Shown: positions 48,861-62,378, counted from the stretch's first letter. The stretch is DNA of 64,000 bases from Cycas panzhihuaensis (GCA_023213395.1 CM041465.1:135105741-135169740), one strand, 5' to 3'. A program made the numbers and translations. The notes: generated by a model from the sequence alone, not told the origin.

Positions 48861-49613
48861 CTAACAGTTTCTTTCCCTGTGACCATCTTTCTTGCAGTAG
48901 TTACATCTTCCCACTAACTTCTTCTTTTCATGAGAGGTCTCACCAATCTTCTGTGTAGACTTGCTTTCATGGAATAAATCCTTCTTCTGTGTCTTCATTA
49001 TCAAGGCCTGATTTGAAACTGAACCATCAAGCATCCCATGATGCTTCAATTTGGCATCTTCAGCTAAGATTAGATTTTTTAAGGACTCAAAAGACTCACC
49101 TTCCATGGCTTCATCACTCCCATAAATTGTCTAAAAGGTGGAAAATGCAGTTGGTAACTTTGACATAATAATAGCAAACAGTAAGGCATCATCTATTAAG
49201 TTTGATTTCAATTCATCTAACTTATTTCTCAAATCAATAATCTTGTTTAAGAATGCACTAATGTTATTTTCGTCTTCAACTTTTGCACTCAATAATTCCA
49301 TCATGAGGGCAACCCAACGATTTGTCTTTTTTTTCTCAAAAGTCTCACACAACTTTGTCCATATTTCATTCAAAGTTTCAATATTGTGCACTAAAGCCCT
49401 TTGATCAGGAGCCAAAGATAGTTTAAGTAACCCAATAGCCATAAATTGTCTATCTTTAATACGTACATGCTCTTTTTCATCTAAAGGTGGGCTTAACAAG
49501 GGTGACTTAGTGATTCCCCATAACTGATTTACCATTAAAACACGCACCATGTGTGCTTTCCACTCATTAAAATTGTTTCCATTAAATGTAACTAATAGTG
49601 CAAGCTTATCCAT
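48861..49613 (-). pseudogene. copia-2 gag with CCHC zinc knuckle
   Basis: The likely start is the ATG at 49613 (MDKLALLVTFNGNNFNEWKA). An earlier in-frame ATG at 49649 would add 12 residues that do not look conserved. The UBN2-type gag domain follows (SPPLDEKEHVRIKDRQFMA, LCETFEKKKTNRWVALMMEL, DELKSNLIDDALLFAIIMSK). One stop after FSTF (near 49131) interrupts the frame, which then continues DEAMEGESFESLKNLI. The knuckle CNYCKKDGHRERNC fits CX2CX4HX4C and ends at 48861 with a stop. Gag packages the element RNA. Confidence 0.92.
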
Positions 49614-50375
49614 GATCAAATTAAATGGTAATATGACTCGAAGATTCAACTAACTTAAACTTTCCTCCAACTAAGCACCTTAAAATCCAAAACATAAAAA
49701 AGAACTTCCAAAGTCTGATATTAAGAATAATCTTAAATCATTCCAATCTTCAGTTGTTTCCAAGTCACCCAAATATACTCTCAAATACAAAAAATACTTC
49801 ATGTATTCAAATAATGAGAGTTACATTCCATATGCATATCTGTTATGAATAACTGTAAGGCCGGTATCTCAATAGATGATCGCAATACTTCTGAACTGTC
49901 AATCAATCCATCAACATCAATGTTATGCAATACTTCTAATGCAATTTTCCCAAAGACACATCAAAGTATATGGAGGCTGGAATATATAATACAAGAGTGT
50001 ATATATATAGAAACCCAGATGTGGTGTATATACAAACTGACACAGGGGAAACAGATGGAAAAGAAGTTTACAGGAGTGTATATGGGGCCCACTACATAGA
50101 CTGAAAAATAACGGAAGAAGACATGCAACTAAATAATAATGGAAGAAGATATGCAACTAAATAACCGTTGTTTAGCTATCATATAACTGAGATGAGCAAA
50201 GACATTACTAATAAAAAAGAAGATGCTAATAAATAACAGAGACGCCAATAAATAATCAATGTCATAACGTCAATAAAACCTGAAGAGTGCAAACAGCATA
50301 TATACTACTTAGATGAGGCCTGTAGCGGTGAGCGGCGTATATATAAACACAAACCAAACGTATATGCCGGTAGAT

Positions 50376-50495
50376 GCGAGCTTCTAGAAGACAATGTATA
50401 TTCAAACGTAAATGCAGGTAGATGCGAGCTTCTAGAAGACAACGTATATTCAAACGTAAATGGAGGCATATATGTAGTGCGAGCTTCTAGAAGAT
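50376..50495. repeat. Tandem repeats with GCGAGCTTCTAGAAGA core
   Basis: The core occurs at 50376, 50424 and 50479, spaced 48 and 55 bases apart, each followed by a TATATT/TATATATA stretch. The core contains the palindrome CTTCTAGAAG. Confidence 0.88.
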
Positions 50496-50813
50496 AGTAT
50501 ATATACACATGAATACGAACCTCAAAAACCATGTATATGCAAACACACTCGAATAATGTATATACAGGCATATGTGAACTTCAGAAATGTCTACAAAAAT
50601 CACGTATATATAGATACACGAATGCAAACAATGTATAAACAATAGATGTGAATGGCAAAAATTGTGTATATACACATATGCGAACACGAACAATGTATAT
50701 ACAACAGACGTGAATGGCAAAAATCATGTATATACAAACACGCAAATAGGCAGAACGCAAACTGCAAATACCACGTATAAGAGAGACGCGAACACAGATA
50801 GCATATATACTGA

Positions 50814-51030
50814 GAGACGCCAACAGTGTATACTTAGAAAAAAAACGTGAATAATGTATACATAAACAGTGAATATTCAAAGAGACGCCAATAGTGTATA
50901 CTCAGAAAAAATACGAACAGCATATACAAAAACAATAAATATTCAAAGAGATGCCAATAGCGTATACTCAGAGAAACTGTGAACAATATATACACAAAGA
51001 AAATGTGAGCATACAAAGAGAGATGCGAAC
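50814..51030. repeat. Tandem repeats of 66-68 bp in copia-2 leader
   Basis: GAGAYGCCAAYAGYGTATACT cores start at 50814, 50882 and 50948, with a partial fourth near 51018. Confidence 0.88.
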
Positions 51031-51627
51031 CTCAAAAAATGTGTGGAAATATGCAGTATGGATAGATGAATATAAATATATTATATGCAAATAGCAAACA
51101 CACTAGTGTATATGTAGTTACAAAAAAAATGACGTTAATAAAAAATATAGTAAAAAACGACACAATTAAGAGACTGCAACTATACACAAAGATGTATGTA
51201 GATATTAACAGCAATATGTGTGCAGGATATGAGGAGGGCAATGAGGTATGGGTGTTACAGTCAAAATATCACAACTTTGGTCTGGCCAGATACAAAAATT
51301 GAGAATAAGATGACCATAAACACAGCATATTAAAGATTTAGGGTTTTACAACACATACGAACAAGAAGGAAAACTTAAATATGCAGAGGATACAACATAA
51401 TAAGGACAACTGAGCAAGAGAGTTAGAAAGGAAAGACTGAAGAGTACCTATTAGATGAGGGCACAAGGGCCGTATGAAGCAATTTCAATGGAAAATCACC
51501 TCCAAATTCTTCTCAAACATCAAAGGGGGCTGCACTGACTCTACACGATATCAAACTTCCTTCTAAAACATCCAGCAATTAGATCTGGACATCATGTGGC
51601 TCAACTGTCGGCAACGTACAACACCAA

Positions 51628-51639
51628 GCTCTGATACCA
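51628..51639 (-). other. Primer-binding site of copia-2 (initiator Met tRNA)
   Basis: The minus strand reads TGGTATCAGAGC directly adjoining the LTR. Confidence 0.96.
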
Positions 51640-51885
51640 TGTTAAAAATGGGAGCAGAACCAGATCAAACATACACACCAAACGCAGAACGAATGCACAC
51701 GATATCCAGTGAGAAAAACCCACCTTAGAACAATCGATTACATTAATCCAGAAAGCATAAGAGTACAAGGATGTCTTTGAATATATATAGATCCATAACA
51801 CTCCAAAATAAATATCTGCTAGCCTAAGAAATAATAATAAAGATATGTGCTTAATATTTACATTAGTCAAGCAGTATTTTTAACA
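51640..51885 (-). repeat. 5' LTR of copia-2
   Basis: Plus strand TGTTAAAAATGGG...TTTTTAACA, 246 bp, partner of 45368-45613. Confidence 0.95.
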
Positions 51886-51890
51886 ATTAA
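51886..51890. repeat. Target-site duplication of copia-2, right copy
   Basis: ATTAA, identical to 45363-45367. Confidence 0.92.
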
Positions 51891-53545
51891 TTAACATGCA
51901 AAACTAGTCAATATACCTCATCTTTCATGCATATAAACAATTCTTTAAAAAGGTGATGGATAATATATAAAGAAAAGAGATGCTTAAAAGATACTACTGC
52001 TATTTTTCTGATAATTTTTAGAGCTATGAGATGGTAAACAAATCACAAATCTAAACAATAACATTCACATAAAAAACTAGTTTCAATGATTCTATCATAA
52101 TTGGAGTAGTGAGAGCTCCAAAATGATCCTTTAACCCTTTGCAAAACTAAAAAATCAAAGATGTTTTTACTATATAATATTTCTAACTCTTCTCTTAAAA
52201 AATAAAGTAACTAACTTGAAAGTGAGCATTGATGAAACCACAAAGTTAAGAACAACATAACTTCTTTCCTATTGTAATGAATGCCTCAAAATAACAATTT
52301 TCTTTTTAATTGACCAACTCTTCGATAAACTTTCCTTCAAAGCAAATCAAAGAAAGAAAAAACAACAAAAAGAGGCCAAACTAGAGCCCGACAATGCCAA
52401 AAGAGAATAACAAACCAGCTAAAATATAAACTACTATAAAAGAGTGGGAAGGGATATCTAGATGAATAGTGGAGAAATGACCATGCTCTACCCTAGTATA
52501 CCCTTAAGGAACCCCACAAAGGGTTGACCTTTCAGTGTATATTTTAGTATCCAAAACCAATATAAGAATACTACAATAATCAACCAAAGAAAGGAAAAGT
52601 TTCTGAGCTAAAATCACATTTGAAGAACCATGAAATAAGCCAGAAATATAATAGGAAAGATCTTACTAAATTAGAAAAAATTTTAAGCATAAAACCTAAT
52701 GAAGATCCAAGAAAATAAAAGCTCAAACCATCAATAGTTAAATAGAAGCAACACAGCAATAAAACTCCTTTAAGATTTCACCCAAAAGTCTTCAAAAGGA
52801 TTAAGTTTTAGTCTCATAGTAGCAGTCTTTAAGAAATCTCCAAAAATTCTCAAAAAACCAGAGTAAAATCCCTTTTAACTCATGAACTCACAACTAACAA
52901 AGACTTGAGAGCACTTCTAAACATCAAAAGAATTAAATTCCACTGAATCTAGACAGTGGCATATAAAATTTTATTATACTACCTAAATTTTCATTGTATG
53001 ATAGTGAAAAATATGACTGGTCGCATTTTTCACCTACCAAAAATATGACTTTACTCTAAAAATGTGACAAGTCGTATTTCTGGTAGGGACAAAAATACGA
53101 TAATAGTGGAATAAAAATTAATAAAATAATAATAATAATTAGTATTAAATGAAGAATGGCTTCATTAATGAGTAGATAAGCCTAGAATTAGGTAAAACAT
53201 ATTAAATATAAGCCCAAAAAGTTAACCAACAAAATTTGCATAAAACATTAAAAAGAAAGTAAAAATAACAAGTTTTGAAGGAAACACGAGGTTAAGTTGG
53301 TCATGAAAGAAATTTTTTTGGTGCTATAGTTTATGTCATTAGTAGATAGTTACAAAAATACAAGTTATACCATCATTGCCAACTATACTTCATTAATTAA
53401 ACTTCATACATCACTTTAATAAAACATGGCCTAATTTACCATCAAACAAAATTCATCAATCAACTCTAATAAAACCATATACAACATGTCAGAATTTATT
53501 AATATAAGTTGAATACAAACCTAAGGGATAGGTTTTGGTGAAACA
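51891..53545 (-). repeat. 5' LTR of Tat-B, second part
   Basis: Continues the LTR interrupted at 45367 (TTAACATGCAAAACTAG matches 30248 onward) and ends GGTGAAACA. Confidence 0.93.
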
Positions 53546-53550
53546 ATGAC
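53546..53550. repeat. Target-site duplication of Tat-B, right copy
   Basis: ATGAC, compared with AGGAC in the intact LTR of Tat-A. Confidence 0.7.
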
Positions 53551-55154
53551 CACAGTCCTATGGTAGCATATAGCTCCTTGAAGCACCTCCCTAGAGTTCA
53601 TAGGTATTCACAAGTTTTCATAGCCCATCTTGATATATTTTTAGCTTGTCATATGACTCATTAGGTTGGGTTCTAACCTACTTGCTTGCCAACATCCATT
53701 TACATCAACATCAGGGCTTGGGATTTCACCTTTTTCATATATTGGGAAGCCCAGCCACCGCCTAAAGCCCTTAAAAGACCATACATGCCCTTAAATTTCT
53801 ATCTCTATACCCTCATGCCTAGGTTTTTAAATATTGCTTTAGGTTATTTTTTTATTTTTCTTTTATATTTCTTTGCACCACTTTAAACATCGTGCTACTA
53901 TTTTAAACTTTGTTGTACTGTAAATTTTATTGTAGGGCAACTATCCATTGATTTTCATAGCCAAAAAATGGCTAGATCCACATTTATTATGAATTTGACA
54001 TGTGGCCACAGAGTCTTTCCTGCCTAAATTGAATCCTAGTGTCTCTAAAGCCCTAATTAGAATATAAAAGCCTAATTTTAAACTCATTTGGCACTCTCTC
54101 ATGATAAAAAAATGGCTCTCCTCTCTTCCCTTCCCCTTCCTTCTTCCACTCTAAGTTTGATAGGGCAAAAACCCTAGCTTGCAAGTCTGAAAGAACGATT
54201 CTTCAGTAAGATAACACTCTCCTCAAGCTCAATAAAGTAACAACAATTGGTTTTCTAAGATTTAAGGTTCTTCCCTTCTCCAAAAGAGGCTAACTCTACT
54301 AAGAAAGTAAGGTTTTGGTTTCTATTCTCCTTGATTATGAGGTAAGTTCTAATTTGTATGGATCTTTATGGATAAAAATGTGTTTTTTCTTATTGTTCTC
54401 TTTTGAATACATCTTATTTCTTTAGTTATGCTTCCTAATGTATGTTTTAGCATATATTTTTGCTCCATTTTATTAAGCAAGGAGAGGCAAAACCTCTCAT
54501 TTCTTCTTGTTGTTATCATCCTATCCTAAGGTTTCCATTAGCTAACAATAGGATGGACCTTAGGATGTTCTTAAGAAGGTGAAGTAGGGACAAATAGTTG
54601 GAGTTCTAACTCCTAATACCACTTCCTTAAGGGCAACCCCCGACTTCTTAAGATTCCTTCATACCATACCTGCTCCATAATCTAGTGCATCCCATAAGGT
54701 GTGATCCCTTCCATATTTATAACGTTTGCAACACTTACAATGTTCACACCATTACTAGTTTATGCACATCTTACTTGCTAGTAGCCCTCATCGTTTCTAT
54801 ACCTTTTTTTATAACACTTATAACTTTTACAACATTTGTATCTTCTATAATATTTATAGCTTTTGCAATATTTACAACCTTTGCAATATTTGTAACTTTT
54901 ATAGACCCTTATTCTTGTTTTGTCTAAGCCATTTGTTTCCACCTAACTCACCTATACGATACCTAGCTACCTAAGAGATGTTTCATTCATAAGAGCTAGC
55001 CATCCTAAGGCTACCATCTCCTCTTTCTTTCAACCCCCTTTTCCCTTTTTATGGTTGCATAAGAACATTGATGCATGTAAGGAGAATAATATACTAATTG
55101 TCATTACTTTTCTTGTTTTATAAGAAATAAACTTGTATTCTCACCAACGTAGAA

Positions 55155-55305
<151 letters not shown>

Positions 55306-55827
55306 GTACATGTTTATTATTTGTAAGGGTTTATATATGTCTACCAAAACATAAGAACGGTTGCCTTGGTCACGTAAGCAAGGTGATACCACAATAAAAG
55401 AGGTACTAGTCTTTCCCTTCTTTTACTTGCTTTCTTTTAGTTCCATTTTTTATTTACTTTAAAGCATTTTGGGGAAGGTAAGGAAGCCCCTCTCAAGCTT
55501 TGCCTTTGATTCCCACTACGACAAGGGAAGTGAGGCTACCAATAAAAAGGACACAAAGAGAGGATCATGCCACTCCACCAACTAATGTATTTTCGGGTGC
55601 ACTCCACTCATCCCTTTTCTTTCCTTTGTCCTTTCACCCCCTCTTTCCCTTTAAGGAAGAAATATATCAAAAGGAAAAGAATTCCATTTTGGTTTCTTTT
55701 GCACATTTATACATCACATAAAGAAGGATAAGCATAATATTAACTAAGCATCCTCTCTTTTTTCTTCTTGCACTAGAAACAGAGTGTTGCATATATCTTC
55801 TTTTCCTTTGACTTTACAATTTACATG

Positions 55828-55993
55828 TTGAAAAGATACAAGGGAAGGGTGCTTAATCTCTTTTTTGGACTAATAGGAAGTGTCATTGCATCTTTCTCAT
55901 CAGTTGCATATTGAAAAGACACAAGGGAAGGGCACTTAATCTTTTTTTTGCACTAATAAGAAGTGTTATTATATCTTTCTCATCAGTTGCATT
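55828..55993 (+). repeat. 83-bp tandem duplication in Tat-A 3' LTR
   Basis: TTGAAAAGAYACAAGGGAAG starts at 55828 and again at 55911. The 5' LTR has only one copy (near 16540). Confidence 0.85.
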
Positions 55994-56678
55994 GAGAAAA
56001 GGAAATAGTAGTATGTAGATAGTCGTTGCATTCTCACTCTTCCCTCTCACCTCCTTAAATAACCCTTTGAGAGAAGAGGAATTAAAAGTGAGGGAGTGTA
56101 GCTAGTTAAATTTGATAATATTTCTTGCAACATAAACATTAAAGTAATAAAACATTGCAATAATTGTTGATTGGAAGCAAACCTACCCTTGCAACAAACA
56201 AATAAATGCCAACTTATCTCCATCCTACTTATAACTCGAGGAGATATCTGAAAACCTAATTACTCCTGTTGTATCTAAGGACAAATAATAAACTAGATAT
56301 ACCCCCCCACACTTCCAATAATAATCACTCCTTCCTCTCTATTCTAGGCTTCTGTTCCACAAGGAACCATCACCCTCTTGCCTCCTCCTCTAAAGGAGGT
56401 CTTTCCTTCCCCTCTCTCTCACCTTAAGGGTAGGAGATCCCACCTACGGCTACTTGGAAACTCAAGGATGCCTCTTTGCCCAAACCAAACCTATGAAGGT
56501 ACTTGCAAAGAAGGGAAGGTGACAACACTATTTATGGGTCCCCGAACTTGCGTTCCGATGCATGGATGCCCTTTGAGGATAGCCTATCCCTCCTTTTGAG
56601 GTTTCTAGGCCCCTATTGTAGTTATAATATCGGCTTAGGAGCTCTCATCGATAATGACCCCTAAGAGGCATGCTTATA

Positions 56679-56683
56679 GATTT
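56679..56683. repeat. Target-site duplication of Tat-A, right copy
   Basis: GATTT, against GATCT on the left. Confidence 0.6.
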
Positions 56684-58591
56684 ATTTTATGATGTGCTTA
56701 TTAAATCCTTTAAAGTTAAATCCCCTCTTAATTTTTAGCTACCCCTTCCACCATGCATAAGTCTTATCAAATAATTACCCTACTTTGGTGAGCCCCTTTT
56801 TATATAATTTTTTTACTTTAAACCATGGGATTTGGCATAAGTTTTATTATTCTTCCTTAAAAATCAGTGAGCACCAAATCAATTGATTTAGAAAGGATAA
56901 CCCCCTTCTCAGCTCATGGTCCCTCTAGCTTAGCAATCCTTTGCACTACTCCCAACCTATCTAAATGGATTTGGAGAGAGATGAGCCTACCACCATGACT
57001 TATACTAGTGTGGTAAGTACATCTTCCATGATCAATATGAATTTGTGGTTACCACATGGACTATCCTATTTCATATTATGTCAAATCAAAATTTTTTAGG
57101 GTTCATTCCCCTCTACCACTATGATAGGCCATTTGATGCATTACACTTAACCTTACAGTTTGATGTTAATGAGGCCTAGCCCTCCCAAATACTTAGGCTT
57201 ATAGAATATCTAATAATTGACCCTATAGAAGCCTCTCCTTCCTTTAAGATTTGACTAGAGGTATGTTTTGAGTATTTTAATAAGCTTATCATAGGTAGCA
57301 ATGGAGAGCACCTAACACAAGGAGTGATATATATAGGTCATCGCTAGGACCTTAGAGCAAATCTAAGACTTCCCTACTAGTGATAAGAACTTGGAAGTCT
57401 AAGAGGAAAGCTTCTTTTTTATATGTTTAAAAACATAATCCCATATGTCTATCAAAAATCTCCAAAACCGAAAGGGATGCTAAAGAACCTAAAAACTTAA
57501 CCAAGCTTAATCCATTTCCATCCATGCATAACAAGCTAATTCGAGATATCATATATTGATTATAGATAATAGGTTGTCTTTTTCATGTTTATTTTGAACT
57601 TAGAGTTTATACAAAAGGTATCCATTATGATGAATGCCTCATTAAAAGAGTAAGATCAACCCAATATTTGCGTTTAACTATAGCAAGTAACCTAATGCAA
57701 CTACTACCATAATAAATAATAAAGGATTCAAGGGATATCCCTAGTGTATAGATGTATATGACTACAATATTATTGTGATTATATTTGTGAATTTATTTAA
57801 TATAATTTTTATAATAGCTATAAATATAAAAATATATAATAATTGATTTTATAACTATGAGTGGATTGTCAAATAGTTAGGACTTTAGAGTATAAAAGAT
57901 ATGTAATATGTGTATGGTATATATACATCATTGTATTGTTTTTATTATTAGTTATTCTTAGTATGTTATAATTTTCATGTTATATTATGTAAGTAACATG
58001 AATAGGGACTACTCATCCAATTATAGAAGAATTAGATGAGGAATATCTCACATTTTGAATAAAGATTGATTATTGGAAGTGATTATATGTCACAATCAGA
58101 TAATACTCTATTTATTAATGCATATGATTTAATATATGGTGTTGGTATTTAGATTATTTTTCTCTCTTATTTATAGGTTGAAATGGTACTTAGAGGTTGA
58201 CTATGAGGGATTATAGGATTTGGATGCATGGGAATTGTACCATAATAAATATTTTGGCATTATTATTTAAATTCAAGTTGAAAGGATTACTTTTGGATGA
58301 TATAATGCTTATAGATATTGATAAATAACATCATTGATTAAAAAAGTAGCATTATAATAAATCTTTAAGATTCCTCTTATAATGAGTCATGGCTAATAAG
58401 TGATAGTAGCATGATCATGAGGTATATTAAGAAAAGCTTAGTATAGAAAGACAAAAAGACCTTGTCAAAAGGGAAGCATTCTATTTTATACTTAAAAAAA
58501 AAAAAAAAAGGGTAGGGCTGAAGGGTAGGGGTGGTGATTATATGATCACTTATAATAGTTAAAATTAGTTGGAGGGGTCTTTAGATGTCAT

Positions 58592-58624
<33 letters not shown>

Positions 58625-59390
58625 ATGTGTGTGTGTGTGTGTGTGTATAAGTTAGAGTGGAGATGTGTAATGGTCATGGCTTAAGATGGGGTTAATAAAA
58701 GCATGAACTTAGATGAAGGCAACCCAAATTTCTTGTCAAGAAATAGGGAGATGCATAAGGAGAGGGTCATAAAGGATAAAATAATGAACTTAATGGAGAA
58801 AGTCCCAAGTAACCTTAACCCCAATTAGGGAAAAGGCTAACACAAAAGGAATGGACCCAAAATTCAGTTTCAAGTACATAATAAGAGGATTACATTAGTA
58901 CATAATAGAGGATGTTGCTAATAGAGACCCTTAAATTATATTTTTTGAGGTAGATTTAAAGAAACCAATTTAATTATCTTCAGTATTAATTTATAGGTTG
59001 GTAGAATTAGACATTGGTAATAGAGGATTTGGAGAGCCTATGTCAAATAGAAACCCTATTCTAGCATTCCCTACTTATATAAACTAAAATAATCCAATAT
59101 TTAAAAAGATAGAAGGAACCTAATTTATGCCTTATATCATTATGCAAAATAATGGTGTGTTCAATAGTTCAAAGTATATTGAAATAAGAAATATAGTAGA
59201 TCATCTTATACTTTATTCTAGTTTGGTTCATCCTAAGAAAATTTTATATGAGGATGAGATAAAAGCTTTATTATTTATAATCATGAGAGGTAATTTTGTT
59301 CCTTAGTTTTAATATCTAACATTGAAACATCCTAACTAAGAGAAGTTACAATAAGCATTTTAAGATATATTCTAGAAGTTGAGAGATACT
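56684..59390. other. AT-rich stretch between Tat-A and Tat-D
   Basis: No coding motif recognised. It holds an A-run of 16 at 58494-58509 and a (TA)n(GT)n microsatellite at 58591-58648. Confidence 0.55.
58591..58648. repeat. (TA)n(GT)n microsatellite
   Basis: TA then GT repeats with one TATG interruption. Confidence 0.95.
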
Positions 59391-59915
59391 TGTTTCCTAC
59401 CTACTGGGAATGGGTATGGACAGGTCAACTCAGGTAAGCGTAGGTATGCTTCTCTCTCCCATCTTACTCACTTCAGAGATTGTAGACTGAAGCATTGTTT
59501 GAATTGCATGATTGATTGATTATGCATCTTGTTTGATCATGTCGCATGTCTCTAGGCTATGACGACCCACGGGATATGCTCCTCTGCGAGGCATATATCC
59601 TTATAGTGCTCTACAACCCTCTGCATCACCTCCACATTGCCTCAAGCTTCAACCAACTCGTGTGGTCCGCTCACACCCTTGTCACCTACCATAACCCTTA
59701 GCTTTATCTAGGAGTGGTGGGTATTTTGTACCCTTCTATAGCATTTCTGGGAACCCTACCTCTCAATGCCCTATCCAGTCTAGCCGACTTACTTACTTGA
59801 ACAGTCCCCAGCCACCTAGACATGAGGGTCAGCCCCTCCTAGGCCTACAGTATCCTCTTTTAGGACTCCTAAGATCCCTATCTTTCTTTTTATTTCATTC
59901 TGGTCCTACACCACT

Positions 59916-60032
59916 GCAAACTTAGTGGTACCGCGAAGTTTGTCATGGTACTATGAAGTTTGCTACAGTGTGACTATTTACCTTCGTTTTTTAATCTGTC
60001 ATGGCAATTCTCGCATTTTTCATAAATTGCCA
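59916..60032. other. Inverted repeats in U3 of Tat-D LTR
   Basis: GCAAACTT (59916-59923) pairs with AAGTTTGC (59956-59963). TGGCAATT (60002-60009) pairs with AATTGCCA (60025-60032). Both are perfect 8-bp stems upstream of the TATA box. Confidence 0.75.
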
Positions 60033-60096
60033 CATGGATTAGTTGCCAACTAAGCCTGAGCCTAACCCTAATCACTCGATTAGGGCTAGGGATAGG

Positions 60097-60103
60097 TATA
60101 AAT
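60097..60103 (+). promoter_or_regulatory. TATA box of Tat-D LTR
   Basis: TATAAAT after GGGATAGG, in the same context as the Tat-A TATA box (after a CCCTAAT block). Confidence 0.72.
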
Positions 60104-62378
60104 CCCAAAACGATTTCATTTTCCCTCTCTTCTACCACTTCTTCTTACTCTCTTCTCTCTTTCTCATAAGTACACTCTGTAGAAACGCCTGCAACACCTA
60201 AGTTTCTGACGTACCAACCCAAGATTCACCTATTGCAGCACTGGTTCGTGGCAGCATGCTCATCAACTAATGCCTCTAAGCAAGGATCCATGCCCAAGTG
60301 TGGCCTCCATGCTCTTCCTACAGCCTTTAGCAAGTGTGTTTCTCCTACAACACCATCCTAAGGGATACCCTATAAACACTCCAAATCTTCCATTTTCTGC
60401 CATCTACAGGGGAAAATCTATCTCCTACATAGCCCAGTAGGTACTACCCATTATTGTTCTATATTTTTACTTTAAGTTTATCTTGAAAAAAGTGAGTTCT
60501 TTAAGTATATCATTTATTTCCTTGTGTTTTTGCTGCGTAGAGGAGTATTCTTCCATTCTCCTCTTCCCTGCAATCCTGATATCCCCATCCTCCCCTAGTT
60601 TTTTCTAAGGAGGTAGTGGGAGAGGGTTCATAAGGAACGAGTAAAAAGAGCCAAGGCGAGATCCGTACCCACTAGGCCTTCTCCTCAAGGGAAAACCCCT
60701 TCTTCTCCTTCCCCTCCTTCACCTGTGCCTATCTTGGGTCACTTGGGAGTCCTTGGGATTAGGCATGCACTGGATATCAGCATGTGCAGCCCTTGCTATG
60801 CTAATTCTAGGCCTACACACCCCTTTTTAGGCAGCTCTTCCATCCCCAAACGGCATCCAATATTCATTCCAAGCCTTGGTACATCCCATGTTGCAATTTG
60901 CTACCCATAGCATATCTGCAACATAGGCAACTTCTGTAAACTCTGCAACATTTGTTTCCTTTCTTGTCTATTGCCTATATGTTATCCTAATCAGTTGTAC
61001 CCTACACCTAAGGATAGTGTGGAGATGTATTTGCTGTAGGGGTAGCCATTCTGAGGCTAACCTCCCCTTGCTTGGCATGCATTGGTGTTTTCCTTAAGGA
61101 TTTATAGAGTTATTTTTTGTGGTAGACTAACTAACCTAAAGCATTATATTTCAGCACTTTACTTTCATATTACTATATATATATAAGCTTTATACCCTAG
61201 TAGCCCCTTTGGAAAGGGAAAAGACCTTTGTGGTTACAGGTTTTACTGTAACACTTACGAGGAGAAATAAGTGTTCCAATCTAGGTAAGCCCTTGCTTTC
61301 TTTCTTTCTTTTCGTTTCCTTTTCTATATAGTTATTTTGCTTCCTTTTGTCCTTTCCTTTGTGTTTCTCCTTTTTGCACCGGGAAGGTAAGGAAGCCCCA
61401 CTTCATCATGACCTCTCAGCAATGGTTATGTATTGAGCAAGGACAAGGAGACATACACGGCACATGAGCAAAGCATCTCCTTTGGCCGTATGACTTTCCG
61501 GGTATGCACTCCCTTATTTCACAATAGTCCTTTCTCCTTTTACCTTTATTAAGCATATCTTCTTGCATAATAAATCACACATAAGGAAAAGGATAGTAAA
61601 TTGATCTACATGCATTCATCCTATATATGCATATTGTATGAGTGCTTGTATAGGAAAGAGTACATCATAAGAATTGTACCTCTCCCTTCCTCCTACCTAA
61701 ATGCAAACATCCCCTAGCTTTGTATCATCTTAGTGTGCATGTTTGAGTTGGCGTAAAACATTTTTTCTGTCTTTTCTTATTGAGAAGGAACAAAGAGAGA
61801 GGGAGCATGTTTTATGTTTCTTTCTATTGTGGGAATATATGATAGCACTTTTGTCACCCCTTCTTTTTTTTTCACAGGCCTATACATGCAACCTTAGTTG
61901 ACCTTGCTAGGATTTAAGCCCCCCTTCGCCTACATAGCGGTAAGGCCTCCTTTTGCCATCACTTCTTCTCTCTTATACGCACTTTAGGTTTGTTGACCTA
62001 GAGAGCTTCACTTGCACTTTATTTCATACTTTGTACCATTCATCTACGTGTATTGCGCTTGTGTTGTATTCCTTTCCTATAGGAATCCCTTTCTCTGTGG
62101 GCCTCCCTCTTTCCTTCCAGCCATCCAAGGGTGGGGAGGACCTCATCTTATGGGGTTATTCGAAATACCTTATGTGTATCTTGCCTTTCAAACCAAGAGC
62201 CTAAGCTACCTTGAGGAAGTTGTACACCATTTGTGGGTCCCGAAGTTACGTTCTGACGCACGGATGCCATGTGTGGGTGTTTCTTCCACTTGTAGGATTG
62301 TACTTATATTCTGGTATTTACTGTTGATTTCCCCAGTCTTTTCCAAGTGCAGTTACCATCCTTATAGATACTATTCCA

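Larger units (their letters stand above)
49650..51627 (-). other. Long repeat-bearing leader of copia-2
   Basis: About 2 kb between the primer site and gag, much longer than in most copia elements. The central part (about 50240-51030) consists of degenerate tandem units with GTATATAC and ACGCRAAC cores. Short frames inside are low-complexity products of the repeats and not genes. Confidence 0.75.
45368..51885 (-). mobile_element. Ty1/copia retrotransposon copia-2, nested in Tat-B
   Basis: A 6518-bp minus-strand element with two 246-bp LTRs, an exact TSD (ATTAA), a Met primer site, a G-rich polypurine tract and gag, protease, integrase, reverse transcriptase, RNase H in copia order. By my count the LTRs differ at 24 of 246 positions, mostly transitions. 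A leader of about 2 kb separates the primer site from gag and carries tandem repeats. Most catalytic residues survive but several stops break the polyprotein. It is the youngest of the three nested elements. Confidence 0.95.
29483..53545 (-). mobile_element. Giant Tat-lineage Ty3/gypsy retrotransposon Tat-B, nested in Tat-A
   Basis: A minus-strand element of 24 kb, of which about 17.5 kb is its own and 6.5 kb is copia-2. LTRs are 29483-31928 (3') and 44583-53545 interrupted by copia-2 (5'). Without the insertion the 5' LTR is about 2440 bp against 2446 for the 3' LTR. Internal order on the minus strand: gag, protease, reverse transcriptase, RNase H, integrase, second RNase H, antisense PMD-like ORF (plus strand), repeat-rich 3' region. 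LTR sequence differs from the Tat-A/D/E family, but integrase and protease are related. Confidence 0.92.
59391..62378 (+). repeat. 5' LTR of Tat-D (3.0 kb)
   Basis: Starts TGTTTCCTACC and ends ACTATTCCA. The head, TATA region, TTTATACCC/microsatellite region and tail line up with the LTR of Tat-A. The open frames at 61953-62530 lie in the LTR end and leader and resemble no protein. Confidence 0.87.

Noticed and set aside
50240-51030. CRISPR-like spaced repeats in the copia-2 leader
   Set aside because: Unit and spacing are degenerate and variable, the spacers are not unique, and the context is a plant retrotransposon leader.
58494-58509. Run of 16 A as a retroposon tail
   Set aside because: No body or flanking duplication found.
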